Assembly (NCBI GenBank): GCA_028277625.1
Contig: JANQFW010000081.1
Location: 1 to 35,703, forward strand
DNA length: 35,703 nucleotides
DNA from: Candidatus Gastranaerophilales bacterium
Lineage (GTDB): Bacteria > Cyanobacteriota > Vampirovibrionia > Gastranaerophilales > JANQFW01
Direction of reading: 5' to 3'
Shown here: piece by piece, positions 1 through 8,786 of the stretch
How positions within the stretch are numbered: the stretch's first letter is position 1
Layout of the letters: each line of letters starts with the position of its first letter
Made by a program: the position numbers and the translations under genes
Notes under the pieces: generated by a model
What the model saw: only the letters and a program-made list of their open reading frames with translations
The model's database searches: none
What the model was told of the DNA's origin: nothing

Positions 1-72
1 TCTACAGAGAGTAGCAAAAGTATCATTTATCTGGCAATGTTACATTTAATGCTTAAGCGATTAGCTAAATGA
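1..72 (+). CDS. Transposase C-terminus, IS5 family DDE type (partial)
   Basis: Frame 1 is open from the first base to TGA at 70-72 and encodes the last 23 residues of a protein whose start is outside the window. The tail contains SKSIIYLAMLHLMLKRLAK. This closely follows the usual C-terminus of IS5/IS427-group DDE transposases, in which a pattern like 'sea-IYiAMi-LMLrRLa' ends the protein. The inverted-repeat-like sequence immediately after the stop supports the call. The catalytic residues are outside the window, so activity cannot be judged. The alternative is the tail of an unrelated upstream gene, which I think less likely given the adjacent terminal repeat. Confidence 0.55.
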   Translation, partial: STESSKSIIYLAMLHLMLKRLAK

Positions 73-93
73 TAAACTTTTCAGACAGCCTCT
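1..93 (+). mobile_element. Right end of an IS5-family insertion sequence (truncated by window edge)
   Basis: The window opens inside an insertion sequence. Bases 1-72 read as the C-terminus of a transposase, and just downstream, around 75-93, lies TTTTCAGACAGCCTC. In reverse complement this is GAGGCTGTCTGAAAA, which resembles terminal inverted repeats of IS5-family (IS427/IS1031-like) elements as I remember them. The exact outer base and the target duplication cannot be fixed because the left end is outside the window. No second copy of this terminal repeat was seen in the window. Confidence 0.6.
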
Positions 94-307
94 TAAAGAT
101 ATTCAGTTGTTTTTTGCGGCTTCCTTTGGTATTCTCCTTAGGAGTTCTTGAAAATTAACTAAGATTGTCAATGCAAAAAAAATCATTAAAATAAATATAT
201 AATGAACATCTTTTATTCAGGAGCTTGTTGATCATTTTATTAGAGGTGGCTAGCTTTGCTGATTTTTTAGCATAATATATTATGTATAAGTATATCAGGT
301 GTACCTC

Positions 308-793
308 ATGGCTTTTGTTTACAGGTTAGAAAAAGTATTAAACTTTAGGATACAAAAAAAAGATGAACAAGTAGATGTAGTAAAGCAAGCTGAAAAAGAA
401 GTACAGAGAATACAAAATGAAATTAACCAAAAACACAATACGGTAGTGACGCTGCGAGAAAGCATGAGAACAGCAGATCCAATGATGATGGAGTCTTATG
501 ACAACTATATAGTACATCTATATGAAGTTATCGAACAATTGGAGCAAGAAAAAGCAGTTGCTGTCGAAAAATTGCAAGAAGAAAAAGAAAAATTGGCTGA
601 ATTAGAAAAAGGTGTTAAAGTTCTTGAAACTCATAAAGAAAAAATGTACGAGCAATACCTTGAAGAAGAAAAAAAGCGAGAAATGAAAATGCTCGATGAA
701 GTTGCAGGACAAAAGTATTTTGCAAAAATGAAACAGCAGCAAGAAGAGCTTGAAGAAGCAGAACAACAAGGGTTAGATATTGATGAATATTGA
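308..793 (+). CDS. fliJ: Flagellar export chaperone/stalk protein FliJ
   Basis: This 161-residue protein is almost entirely coiled coil, rich in Glu, Lys and Gln. It starts MAFVYRLEKVLNFRIQKKDE, which matches the FliJ pattern of a short 'F-RLEKVLnfR' head followed by two long antiparallel helices. In the flagellar export gate FliJ is the stalk-like subunit of the FliI ATPase and links it to FlhA. I chose ATG at 308 over GTG at 299 because AGGTG lies a few bases before it and family members start with this MAF-type N-terminus. fliI would normally precede it, but here an IS end and about 200 bases of non-coding DNA lie upstream. It overlaps the FliK-like gene by 11 bases, so the two are translationally coupled. 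Confidence 0.85.
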   Translation: MAFVYRLEKVLNFRIQKKDEQVDVVKQAEKEVQRIQNEINQKHNTVVTLRESMRTADPMMMESYDNYIVHLYEVIEQLEQEKAVAVEKLQEEKEKLAELEKGVKVLETHKEKMYEQYLEEEKKREMKMLDEVAGQKYFAKMKQQQEELEEAEQQGLDIDEY

Positions 794-1571
794 TGATAAG
801 CAAAATAATAAAAATTTTAATAAAAATAATGCCTTACCTAAAAAAAACAGTCTAGAAATACTTATGAAACAAATGGATAAAAGAACTGAATTAATAATAG
901 ATTTAAATGCATCTACAGACTCTGGTTTTTCTTCTTTTTTGCAAGAGCCTCAAGAGATTGAGGATGATTTGGAATTAATTGAAAATGAGCAACAGCAAGA
1001 AGCTATAAAGCAAATGGCAGAAGAAAATATAAATATTAAAGCGTCAGAAGACCCTGTTGAAAAAGAAAAAATAGATATAAACAACGTAAATTTATATTTA
1101 AAATCTAAAAATATAGAGTTTAATGATAGCAAATTGAGTATAAATTTAGAAAAGCTTGATAAAAATGATATTGAATTCTTTAAAGAATGTTTTGTAGACA
1201 GAAAAGATGTTCAGATTGATGTAACTAATATTCAAAACATGCAGGCAAATATTATAATTCCGCAAACCGGCCAACAGGTGTCTTATAAAAGTTTTAATGT
1301 GTCCAAAGGTTTATCAAATCTAATTGAGTATGCTTATACTTCTCAAAAACCAGTGAGATTAGATTTTGGTAAAAAATCAGTGATATTAAATATTGATAAA
1401 GAGGGTAAGCTTAGTGCTCAGTTTATGAGTAATGATCAGGCTATGGAACAAGTGATAAAAAGTAATCTTCATTATTTAAAAGATAAGTTTGATTCAGAAA
1501 AAATTCCTTATAAAGAACTTTCTTATAAAAGTAATTCTAAGCGTCAGCAAAAAGACAAGCAAGGAGAATAG
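783..1571 (+). CDS. Flagellar hook-length control protein, FliK-like
   Basis: The 262-residue product has a low-complexity, charged N-terminal half (about residues 1-110) and a folded C-terminal part. From about residue 190 the C-terminus runs as beta strand (KPVRLDFGKKSVILNIDKEG), strand (KLSAQFMSND), then helix (QAMEQVIKSNLHYLKDKF). This is the strand-strand-helix plan of the FliK C-terminal domain that switches export specificity once the hook reaches full length. Position between fliJ and a rod/hook gene agrees. ATG at 783 is preferred to TTG at 780, with AAGGG upstream. It overlaps fliJ by 11 bases and ends 3 bases before the next start. It is shorter than many FliK proteins, so the call rests on the C-terminal pattern and context. 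Confidence 0.6.
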   Translation: MNIDDKQNNKNFNKNNALPKKNSLEILMKQMDKRTELIIDLNASTDSGFSSFLQEPQEIEDDLELIENEQQQEAIKQMAEENINIKASEDPVEKEKIDINNVNLYLKSKNIEFNDSKLSINLEKLDKNDIEFFKECFVDRKDVQIDVTNIQNMQANIIIPQTGQQVSYKSFNVSKGLSNLIEYAYTSQKPVRLDFGKKSVILNIDKEGKLSAQFMSNDQAMEQVIKSNLHYLKDKFDSEKIPYKELSYKSNSKRQQKDKQGE

Positions 1572-1574
1572 TAA

Positions 1575-2408
1575 ATGAATGATCCATTTATAACGGGTAT
1601 TAATTGTCAGCGCACCACCTTAGATTGGATGAGTTTGCTTACGACTAATATGACAAACATTTATACTCCAGGGTATAGGGCGCGTAAAGCTAATTTTGGT
1701 ACGTTTTTACACGGATCAACTTTTGATGATCTTAGGGTAAAGGCTTGGCAGGGTAAAGCTATGCCTGGTACAGCGCCTGAAAATTTGTATATAGAAGGTA
1801 AAGGCTTTTTTGTTGTTAAAAAACCTAATGGTGTTAAATATTATACTCGTTTGGGGGAGTTTGCATTCCTCGGTGACGGATCATACAAAACTAAAGAAGG
1901 ATATAGTGTTCAAGGTTACATTCTAAATGATAAGGGTGAGATAATGTCTAGCTCTGCTCCTCAATCTAAGGTTCCGCATGCCACTGCTGAATCTCAAGGA
2001 GGCCCTGACTTTAATGCTATGACAGAAATTAAATTATGGAGAGATCCTTCTAATGGCAAATGGTTGGGTAAATATGACGAGTTTAAAATTAAAAAAGATG
2101 GTATTTTATACGGGCAAGCAGAAAAAGGAAAAGTAAGTGTACCTTTATATAAAATTGCTCACGTAAAATTTCCTAATGCAGCGCAATTATCAGAAATAAA
2201 GGATGGGTATTATGCCGAAAATCCTCAGTCTGGGAAGCCTATATTGGGTAATGCAATTATTAGGTCAGGTGTGATAGAAATGTCTAATGTTAACTTTAGG
2301 GAAAATATTGCTCACCTGGCTGAAGCAAAAATGCAGGTGGAAATGACTAATAAAATTATCCAAACAAGTAAACAATTACTTCAAGAGTCTATGAAGCTTT
2401 TACAATAA
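1575..2408 (+). CDS. Flagellar hook/basal-body rod protein, FlgG/FlgF family
   Basis: This 277-residue protein has both hallmarks of axial flagellar proteins. The N-terminal helix contains LDWMSLLTTNMTNIYTPGYR, the degenerate form of the 'l-v-anNlAN-nT-Gyk' motif. The C-terminal helix has GVIEMSNVNFRENIAHLAEA followed by IIQTSKQLLQESMKLL. Between them, IEGKGFFVV and YYTRLGEFAFLGDGSYKTKE with a VQGYIL strand form the family core. These proteins polymerise after export into the rod or hook. Length and core fit distal rod (FlgG) or proximal rod (FlgF) better than full-length hook FlgE. AAGGAGA precedes the start. FlgD, often found between FliK and the hook genes, is absent. Confidence 0.85.
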   Translation: MNDPFITGINCQRTTLDWMSLLTTNMTNIYTPGYRARKANFGTFLHGSTFDDLRVKAWQGKAMPGTAPENLYIEGKGFFVVKKPNGVKYYTRLGEFAFLGDGSYKTKEGYSVQGYILNDKGEIMSSSAPQSKVPHATAESQGGPDFNAMTEIKLWRDPSNGKWLGKYDEFKIKKDGILYGQAEKGKVSVPLYKIAHVKFPNAAQLSEIKDGYYAENPQSGKPILGNAIIRSGVIEMSNVNFRENIAHLAEAKMQVEMTNKIIQTSKQLLQESMKLLQ

Positions 2409-2409
2409 G

Positions 2410-2429
2410 GCTTTATATTGAAATAAAGC
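2410..2429 (+). other. Short hairpin between flgG-like gene and TPR gene
   Basis: GCTTTAT (2410-2416) pairs perfectly with ATAAAGC (2423-2429) around a six-base loop. No run of T follows, so it is more likely an intercistronic processing or attenuation hairpin than a full terminator. Confidence 0.3.
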
Positions 2430-2439
2430 GAGCTTAAAC

Positions 2440-3834
2440 ATGCAAAAACAGTTATCTCTATTAATTATTATATTATTCCTTGCTTCTTTACCGGTAAGGG
2501 GAGGGGATTTATACACATATAGCCAAAAAGCCAATGAAAGCTTTAGCTCTGGCAACTATAAGCAAGCTATATATTATTATGATAAACTTATTAACTTAAA
2601 GCCTGAGGATGATAGGCTTTACTATAACTTGGCCTTGGCTTATAAGAAAAGTAATCAGCTTGATTTGGCTTTAAAGTCTATAAATAAAGCTATAGAAATG
2701 AAGCCTGACAATAAAGATCATCTAATGCTGCAAGCTAATTTATATGGTCTTTTAAATAAGCATGAAAAATCATTAAATATATACAAAGAGCTGTATAAAA
2801 GATTTTCTGGTGATAAACAGGTAGTAAATAATTTGGGTTACTACTTTTTTAGGGTCATTAAAAAATCTGAAGATGTTGACTTTGATAAAACTATTCAGTA
2901 TGCAACAGAAGCTGTAGATACTTTTCCAGAGGACCTTAGTTTTCTTCAAAAATTAGCAATTTTATACTTGGAGTCCAAAAATTATGGTAAAGCTCTGGGT
3001 ACATATAAAAAGATATTAAGGCTTGATCCTGCTAATAAAACTGCTTTATCTAACTCTGAATATATTATGTATAATAAAAAATCTATTGACCTGAGAAATG
3101 CAATAGATAGAGCGCAGCCAAGCTTAAAAGCACCTAAGAAGTTGTATAAGCTAGTTAAAGTTAAAAAAGGTGTTAATCCTCAGATTAGGCAAAAAGCTTA
3201 TTATTTATTAGATTTAATTTATTCTGATTATGAAGGTAGAATTTTATTAGAAAATGTTAAAAAGAAAAAGATTAAAATATATATTACTCCCAACGGAAAA
3301 AATGCACATAAAGCATTTGCTCTGAAAAAAACCCATACTTTTAGTGTTTATGGAGTGCCCTTAAGTTTTACTTCGGATACCATAAATATTGAAGAAGATT
3401 ATATCAATCGCTTTTTTGATACAAATTTAGATCCAGAAGCTAGAATGAGTAGTATTGTAGTAATTGTACATGAGGCATGTCATGCTGTTAGGTCTGCGCT
3501 GCGCAAAAATAAAGAAAACTCTTTAGAAGAAGAGATTACCAGCAGCATCATTGGATTAAATATCGCTCATAAACTTATTTTAAATCGTACTCTTACCAAG
3601 CAAGAAACATATAGATATGCAAAAGGCTACTTAATTGGATCATTAAGCGATGATCATGCCAAACTTAGACCTTATAATGGATTTAGTGAATTTATAGAGC
3701 TTGATTTGCATATAAAAATACCTTATAATGATACTTTTAAAGATCTAAGTGCATTATATAAAGAGGTAAAAGATCAGGTTAAGTACACTCATACTGATTT
3801 AGAATATGGAAACAGGATTTATTACTCTTATTAA
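2440..3834 (+). CDS. Secreted TPR protein with HEACH zincin-like motif
   Basis: The 464-residue protein begins with a signal peptide (KQLSLLIIILFLASLPVRG). TPR units follow over about residues 25-215, for example the helices with NYKQAIYYYDKLINLKPED and QLDLALKSINKAIEMKPDN. The C-terminal half holds VIVHEACHAVRSAL, an HExxH zinc motif at residues 344-348, with an acidic helix (LEEEITSS) about 20 residues later that could supply the third ligand, as in gluzincins. Catalysis is an inference from motif spacing. The likely site is the periplasm or cell surface. It sits 31 bases after the rod gene on the same strand and may be co-transcribed with it. I do not recognise it as a standard flagellar component. 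No substrate can be assigned. Confidence 0.7.
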   Translation: MQKQLSLLIIILFLASLPVRGGDLYTYSQKANESFSSGNYKQAIYYYDKLINLKPEDDRLYYNLALAYKKSNQLDLALKSINKAIEMKPDNKDHLMLQANLYGLLNKHEKSLNIYKELYKRFSGDKQVVNNLGYYFFRVIKKSEDVDFDKTIQYATEAVDTFPEDLSFLQKLAILYLESKNYGKALGTYKKILRLDPANKTALSNSEYIMYNKKSIDLRNAIDRAQPSLKAPKKLYKLVKVKKGVNPQIRQKAYYLLDLIYSDYEGRILLENVKKKKIKIYITPNGKNAHKAFALKKTHTFSVYGVPLSFTSDTINIEEDYINRFFDTNLDPEARMSSIVVIVHEACHAVRSALRKNKENSLEEEITSSIIGLNIAHKLILNRTLTKQETYRYAKGYLIGSLSDDHAKLRPYNGFSEFIELDLHIKIPYNDTFKDLSALYKEVKDQVKYTHTDLEYGNRIYYSY

Positions 3835-3926
3835 GTAAACTTTTGTAAATTTAATGAGTAAAACTAGCAATAATAAAATGAGTTTATGTTTTATAATAGT
3901 GGAATATTTTAGGGGAATGTTTTTAA

Positions 3927-4592
3927 ATGATTGGTCAGGATCACTTTAGAAAAAATGTAAATCCAGACTTGTATAAAGGCATGTGCACGTATGATCATAG
4001 CAAAAATGGAAGTCAGGTTTGCATCAATAATCAACCACAGGATGTGGTTACGATATCTCAATCACAGCGCAAACCGGATGTAAATCATCAAGAAAAAGAT
4101 CCATATACAGAATATCCATTAAGGGGCTTTGCTTATTCAAATGAAGTTGGAGTGGCTCTTAAGGATTTAAATCCTATTTGCGGTAAGCTGGAAAAATTTT
4201 TCTGGGTGCCCGCGTTAAGTTATTTTGCACTAGATGTAGCTGATAAGTTTAAAAAAGGTAAAGAAGAAGGCGGTACTATTAAAGGCGTGCAGTGTGGTGT
4301 AAGGCAAGGTATATTTCATGCATTATCCAGCGCGGCACTGCCAATGCTAGCCATAGATATAGGCAAAGAAGCTTTTGAAAAGGGTGGAAATTTCTTAAAA
4401 AAACAAATCAAGGATGGCAATATAGTCAAAGAAAAATTCCTAAAGAATACTCCTCTTGTAAAAACTGTTGGTGGTTTTGCCGCATTAATTCTTGCAGCTA
4501 AGCCTATTGATAAATTTGTTGAGCACTATGTTATTGAAAAGGGTATCAATCCTTTGTTAGGCTTAAAGGGTGAGCACGAACCAAAGAAATAA
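3927..4592 (+). CDS. Hypothetical protein with hydrophobic segments
   Basis: I do not recognise this 221-residue protein. The N-terminal 70 residues are polar and probably disordered, with three cysteines over residues 19-50. A central segment contains FFWVPALSYFALDVADKF, and about residues 125-150 hold HALSSAALPMLAIDIG. A third apolar stretch (VGGFAALILAAKPI) lies near residue 190. The hydrophobic segments are short and Gly/Ala-rich and are separated by Lys-rich linkers, so it may be peripheral or loosely inserted in membrane. AGGGG lies about 11 bases before the ATG. It is flanked by the flagellar/TPR block and recQ, with gaps on both sides that suggest a single-gene transcript. Confidence 0.6.
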   Translation: MIGQDHFRKNVNPDLYKGMCTYDHSKNGSQVCINNQPQDVVTISQSQRKPDVNHQEKDPYTEYPLRGFAYSNEVGVALKDLNPICGKLEKFFWVPALSYFALDVADKFKKGKEEGGTIKGVQCGVRQGIFHALSSAALPMLAIDIGKEAFEKGGNFLKKQIKDGNIVKEKFLKNTPLVKTVGGFAALILAAKPIDKFVEHYVIEKGINPLLGLKGEHEPKK

Positions 4593-4765
4593 AAACTTTT
4601 TTATTTATAAATTTTTTTTAAGTTTAATTATGTTTTCATTTTAATAATCAGGCTTTTTATGTACAATCATTGATATTAGATAAGAAAATTTAAGAAATAA
4701 TCTATAATTTATTTCTTGTGTAATTCAGTGATTATCTAGTGAGTTTTTTGGAAGTATAAGAAAAA

Positions 4766-6601
4766 ATGCAAGATAAAAAGTACCAAGTTTTAAAATCAGT
4801 TTTTGGATATGATGAGTTTCGAGGGCAGCAGGCTAAGATTATTGATCATATTCTTTCTGGTAAAAATGCAATGGTCTTAATGCCTACTGGTGCAGGAAAA
4901 TCACTGTGTTACCAAATTCCTGGCTTATGCTTGGAAGGATTAACTATTGTTGTTTCGCCGTTAATAGCACTAATGGAAAATCAGGTAATTACTCTTCAAC
5001 AGTTAGGCATAAAAGCTGCTTTTTTAAATTCTAGCCAGAATTTTGAAGAAAATTTTTCTGTGATTAAGCAAATGCGAAGTAACGAACTTGATCTTGTGTA
5101 CGTTGCTCCAGAGAGAATGTTGAGTGAAAGTTTTTTAAGCTTGCTAGAAGAATGCAATATTTCCTTGTTTGCAATTGATGAGGCTCATTGTGTATCTCAA
5201 TGGGGGCATGATTTTAGGCCCGAATATCAACAGCTCGAAGCACTAAAACAACAATTCCCACATGTTCCAAGAGTTGCTTTGACTGCTACAGCAGATGAGC
5301 TTACCAAGAAAGATATATTAAAGTGTGTAGGCATTGAGAAAAACAATGTTTATATTTCTAGTTTTGACCGCCCAAATATAAAATATCATATCAAATTAAA
5401 AAATAATGCTAAGATCCAGCTTTTAAATTTTTTAAATACTCATCATCCTGATGATTCTGGTATTGTATATTGTATTTCTCGCAAACGTGTTATGCAAATG
5501 ACTGAATATTTGATCCAAAACGGATTTAAAGCTTTGCCTTACCACGCTGGCCTGGATAATGATGTTAGAAGCAAGAATCAGGAACGGTTTATAAAAGAAG
5601 ATAATATTATAATAGTTGCAACAGTTGCATTTGGTATGGGAATAGACAAGCCAGATGTAAGGTTTGTAGCTCATATGGATTTGCCTAAGAGTATTGAGTC
5701 CTACTATCAAGAAACCGGTAGGGCTGGCCGGGATGGTTTAGCTGCTAATGCTTGGTTGGTTTATGGATTACAAGATATATCTTTGCAAAAAAAATTTTTG
5801 GATGACTCTGAGGCTGCACCAAAGCAAAAAGAATTAGAACGCCAAAAGCTTAAGTCCTTACTTGGATTTGTTGAAACTACGCAGTGTAGACGTGAGTTTT
5901 TACTTAAATATTTTGGAGAAGTTCAAGACGAACCTAATTGTGGCAAGTGTGATAATTGTTTGACTCCTGTAAAAAGCTTTGATGCAACAGTTGCAGTGCA
6001 AAAAGCTTTATCTTGTGTGTTTAGAACAGGGCAAAAATTTGGTACTGCTCATGTTATAGATGTTTTATTGGGTAAATCTACTACCAAGGTTCAAAATAAT
6101 AGGCATGATAAGCTTAGCACATATGGTATTGGTAAAGAATTCGGACTGAATGAATGGAAATCTATTTTAAGGCAAGCTGTTTCTATGGGTTTATTAAACG
6201 TTGATATTGATGACAACAGTGCTTTAAAGCTTGCAGTTAGAGCTAAATCAGTATTAAAAGGCGAAGAAAAAATCTTTTTAAGGCAGGATAAGACTCCAAC
6301 TGTTAAAACAAAAGCTTCTGCACCTGAAAAGGCTAAAAAAGTTGAATTTGATAGTATTCCGGATCAGGAATTATATGATAGACTTAAGGAGCATCGCTTA
6401 ACCATTGCTCGAGCTCAAGGGGTGCCACCTTATGTTATATTTCATAATAGTGTATTAGCGCAAATGGTATTAAATAAGCCTAAACATGTTTATGAATTAA
6501 GACAAATCCCCGGCATTGGTGAGGTTAAGCTTGATAGGTACGGTGAATCCTTTATTAATGTTGTTAATAATTCGACTGGAAAGATTATATTAAAGAGATA
6601 A
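4766..6601 (+). CDS. recQ: ATP-dependent DNA helicase RecQ
   Basis: The 611-residue protein has the complete RecQ architecture. Helicase core: FRGQQ Q-motif region near residue 18, Walker A in [14 protein letters not shown], Walker B box [17 protein letters not shown], motif III TATAD, then [14 protein letters not shown] and [12 protein letters not shown]. The RQC zinc site follows ([12 protein letters not shown] and CGKCDNC near residues 373-398). The C-terminus from about 530 is an HRDC domain ([35 protein letters not shown]). It unwinds DNA 3'-5' during recombinational repair and restart of stalled forks. All catalytic motifs look intact, and length matches bacterial RecQ (about 600-610). 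GGAAG lies about 12 bases before the ATG. Confidence 0.97.
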   Translation: MQDKKYQVLKSVFGYDEFRGQQAKIIDHILSGKNAMVLMPTGAGKSLCYQIPGLCLEGLTIVVSPLIALMENQVITLQQLGIKAAFLNSSQNFEENFSVIKQMRSNELDLVYVAPERMLSESFLSLLEECNISLFAIDEAHCVSQWGHDFRPEYQQLEALKQQFPHVPRVALTATADELTKKDILKCVGIEKNNVYISSFDRPNIKYHIKLKNNAKIQLLNFLNTHHPDDSGIVYCISRKRVMQMTEYLIQNGFKALPYHAGLDNDVRSKNQERFIKEDNIIIVATVAFGMGIDKPDVRFVAHMDLPKSIESYYQETGRAGRDGLAANAWLVYGLQDISLQKKFLDDSEAAPKQKELERQKLKSLLGFVETTQCRREFLLKYFGEVQDEPNCGKCDNCLTPVKSFDATVAVQKALSCVFRTGQKFGTAHVIDVLLGKSTTKVQNNRHDKLSTYGIGKEFGLNEWKSILRQAVSMGLLNVDIDDNSALKLAVRAKSVLKGEEKIFLRQDKTPTVKTKASAPEKAKKVEFDSIPDQELYDRLKEHRLTIARAQGVPPYVIFHNSVLAQMVLNKPKHVYELRQIPGIGEVKLDRYGESFINVVNNSTGKIILKR

Positions 6602-6640
6602 AATTCTTTAAGCTGTTTTTGTTTTAATAAACGTAAAATA

Positions 6641-7045
6641 TTAGCTATCTTTATTATTTAAAGTTTTCGTATTCATCCAAGCGTCAATCGCAGATGCTCC
6701 TAAATCAATTAAATATGTTACACCAGCTATGCCTGCAATCGCTTTACCAGCGTTTTGAATATTTTTTTGATTGCTGTTTTTGCTGAGCTGATGAGAGATG
6801 CCTGCTAAAACTAACATAGGAAGTCCTAAAATAAAGGCCAAGCCTCCTTTTTTGTTTTCACCTAACATAAGTTGACCAGAGCCTGGAACTAGTAAAGAAC
6901 TCCATAATGGAATAGAGCTTTTTTGTTCAGGCTTAGCTGAGCGCTTGTAGAACACTTTTCTTTCAAATTTAACCTCAGATTTTTGTTTTTTTCCAAAACC
7001 GGTTTGTTTTTTATAGGCTCGAGAAGAATTTAAAATTATACCCAT
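6641..7045 (-). CDS. Small membrane protein with PGSGQ motif
   Basis: This is a 134-residue protein if read from ATG at 7045. The frame extends upstream to a TTG at 7105, but the ATG has a GGGG purine tract about 10 bases before it and is preferred. After a basic N-terminal tail (residues 1-45), WSSLLVPGSGQLMLGENKKGGLAFILGLPM begins a hydrophobic region with two probable helices. The 'SL-vPGsGQl-lG---KG' pattern recurs in small bacterial membrane proteins of the DUF5683/TM2-like type, for which no enzymatic role is established. It converges with recQ, the ends 39 bases apart, with no clear terminator between. Function unknown. Confidence 0.6.
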   Translation of the reverse strand: MGIILNSSRAYKKQTGFGKKQKSEVKFERKVFYKRSAKPEQKSSIPLWSSLLVPGSGQLMLGENKKGGLAFILGLPMLVLAGISHQLSKNSNQKNIQNAGKAIAGIAGVTYLIDLGASAIDAWMNTKTLNNKDS

Positions 7046-7149
7046 AATAAGATAACCCCAACATTTTGCAAATAGTATATCTCTATCTATATTAAATCTA
7101 AACAAGTTATTTTTTAATAGCTATTATTAAAAAAATTAATATTTATTAA

Positions 7150-7257
7150 TCATTTTTTAGAATTTTTACTGAAAAGTTTAATTTCTTCAATGCATATTGG
7201 AATGATTATATACGCAGCAAAGAATAATATCACAAAAATAAAAACAGTTTCTATCAT
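7150..7257 (-). CDS. Small single-pass membrane peptide (35 residues)
   Basis: A short frame on the minus strand encodes 35 residues: MIETVFIFVILFFAAYIIIP, then a charged tail with Glu-Glu-Ile-Lys and ending in Lys-Lys. This is one uninterrupted transmembrane helix with a basic cytoplasmic-type end, typical of small membrane proteins. TTGGAAAAA directly before the ATG can act as a weak ribosome-binding site. It lies between the zinc-ribbon gene and the PGSGQ membrane protein gene on the same strand. It would be missed by length cut-offs. Evidence is composition and ribosome site only, so the call is tentative. Confidence 0.45.
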   Translation of the reverse strand: MIETVFIFVILFFAAYIIIPICIEEIKLFSKNSKK

Positions 7258-7352
7258 TTTTTCCAAGTCTATAAATTATAAAGTAATGTGCATATTATTA
7301 AGAAAATAAATTACAACCTAACAATTTTAGCATAAGAAAACAATTTGATTAA

Positions 7353-7589
7353 TTATTTTTTGTGAAATTTTGAAAAATAATATTCCCAAATTTTAATTTC
7401 CCCGCAATATTTGCATACTGCATGGTGGTTCATAAATCCTAAATCTGGTATAAATTCATAGTTATCAACATTAATAATTATTTCATCATCTTCATTGCGC
7501 GATTCAGAAATGTTTCCAGCTCCTTGATAATCAGGGCTGAGTATTAACCCAAAGTTATCTATAGAGCCGCATTTTTTACATCTAAACAT
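7353..7589 (-). CDS. Small zinc-ribbon protein
   Basis: The 78-residue protein has two CxxC knuckles: MFRCKKCGS at the start and VCKYCGE near residue 60. Together they make a four-cysteine zinc ribbon, with an acidic stretch (ESRNEDDEIIINVDN) between them. The frame continues upstream to 7664, but that part overlaps the preceding gene. ATG at 7589, with AAGAAG before it and only one base after the upstream stop codon, is the natural start. This tight arrangement suggests coupling with the polytopic membrane protein gene. Partners or nucleic-acid binding cannot be read from the sequence. Confidence 0.65.
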   Translation of the reverse strand: MFRCKKCGSIDNFGLILSPDYQGAGNISESRNEDDEIIINVDNYEFIPDLGFMNHHAVCKYCGEIKIWEYYFSKFHKK

Positions 7590-7590
7590 A

Positions 7591-8607
7591 TTAAAACTTC
7601 TTTTCGTAATGGTATTTTCTTGAAAGAATGTCAAAGTAAAGTAGTGAGTAAGCACAAGTACCAAGAGGTAAAAGTAGTAAAGTTATAACTATCTTAAATG
7701 TTGATAAAAATGCTAAGTTTGCTGCAACATCAATATTTTCTTTTAGCTTGATAGAGCCTTGGCTTACCTCTGAAATGAAATTTGTTATAAAGTTAGGGGT
7801 ATTAACCAGTTTTTGTAAAAAAGCTTTGAATGGCAAAGCTAGCCAATTTATAACATTAAGCTTTTGAAGACCGTCTTCAGCAAGTATAGGTATAAGCGTG
7901 CCTGTGATTATGCCAACTATAGTAGCTAAAATTAAAGTCCTGAAAAAGTTTTGATTAACTATGTTGCAGCTTTTTTTTAGTGTTTCAATAGCTGACAAAT
8001 TTTCAAATGCAAAGATCTGATAGCTTAAGCTTAAGTATACACTAATAACACAAAGCAAGATAAACGTAATAGCGGATAATATAAGTACACTAATAGAAAC
8101 AACCATATGCCCAATACCTGCTGCATAACCTAATACCGCAAGCAGAAATGGAACTAAAGGAATAATAATCCAAATAAGTGTTAAAATTAATAAAAGTATT
8201 ATATAATCTTTTGTTCTGAGTTTTACTACGTTGTTATAAGTGTCATAGCTTTTAAGTTTTCCTGATTTAATAAGTTCAAGTATCATTAGGTTAAGAGAGA
8301 CTGTGACAACTAGAAGCTCCCAGAAAGCTTTAACAAATATAAAAAATCCTGGTATTACGCTGATAATAATTACCAATACAAAAAGCCACATATTTTTTAT
8401 AAGTTCTGCTTGGGAAAAGTGCTGCTGGGCATACTCTGTTATAAAATAAGTTGGACCTAAAATAAGTCCAATACCAAGAACCTGTCCAAATATAGGAAAA
8501 AGCATTGGTCTTGTAAGCGGAAGTATATTTTTTATATAAACAAGAAAACTTTTAAATATAATAAAAAATATATTTTTTGGTTCAGTGATAACGCTATTTG
8601 GATTCAT
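7591..8607 (-). CDS. Polytopic membrane protein of unknown function
   Basis: The 338-residue protein has about six hydrophobic helices, including FPIFGQVLGIGLILGPTYF, MWLFVLVIIISVIPGFFIF, IILLLILTLIWIIIPLVPF, VSISVLILSAITFILLCVI, TLILATIVGIITGTLIPIL and a C-terminal VITLLLLPLGTCAYSLLYF. Between helices four and five is YQIFAFENLSAIETLKKSCNIVNQNF. A similar 'l--A---S--lvk-nfwr' loop occurs in membrane domains related to glycerophosphodiester phosphodiesterase membrane regions, but I cannot name a function. GAGG lies seven bases before the ATG. It is the first gene of a minus-strand run and is divergent from the PHP gene. Confidence 0.7.
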   Translation of the reverse strand: MNPNSVITEPKNIFFIIFKSFLVYIKNILPLTRPMLFPIFGQVLGIGLILGPTYFITEYAQQHFSQAELIKNMWLFVLVIIISVIPGFFIFVKAFWELLVVTVSLNLMILELIKSGKLKSYDTYNNVVKLRTKDYIILLLILTLIWIIIPLVPFLLAVLGYAAGIGHMVVSISVLILSAITFILLCVISVYLSLSYQIFAFENLSAIETLKKSCNIVNQNFFRTLILATIVGIITGTLIPILAEDGLQKLNVINWLALPFKAFLQKLVNTPNFITNFISEVSQGSIKLKENIDVAANLAFLSTFKIVITLLLLPLGTCAYSLLYFDILSRKYHYEKKF

Positions 8608-8786
8608 AATCAGTCCTCAATTATATCCTTAGTTCCTCTTTCTAATTTAGTATAATACATCAAGCGTTTAATTATACTTATTTTTTATAATAGCTCTAAA
8701 ATACGTTTCGATTACCCAGCAGTATAAAATATATTCTTGTTATAATAATATTTACGCCATAATTATATTTTTATAAAGGTATATTA

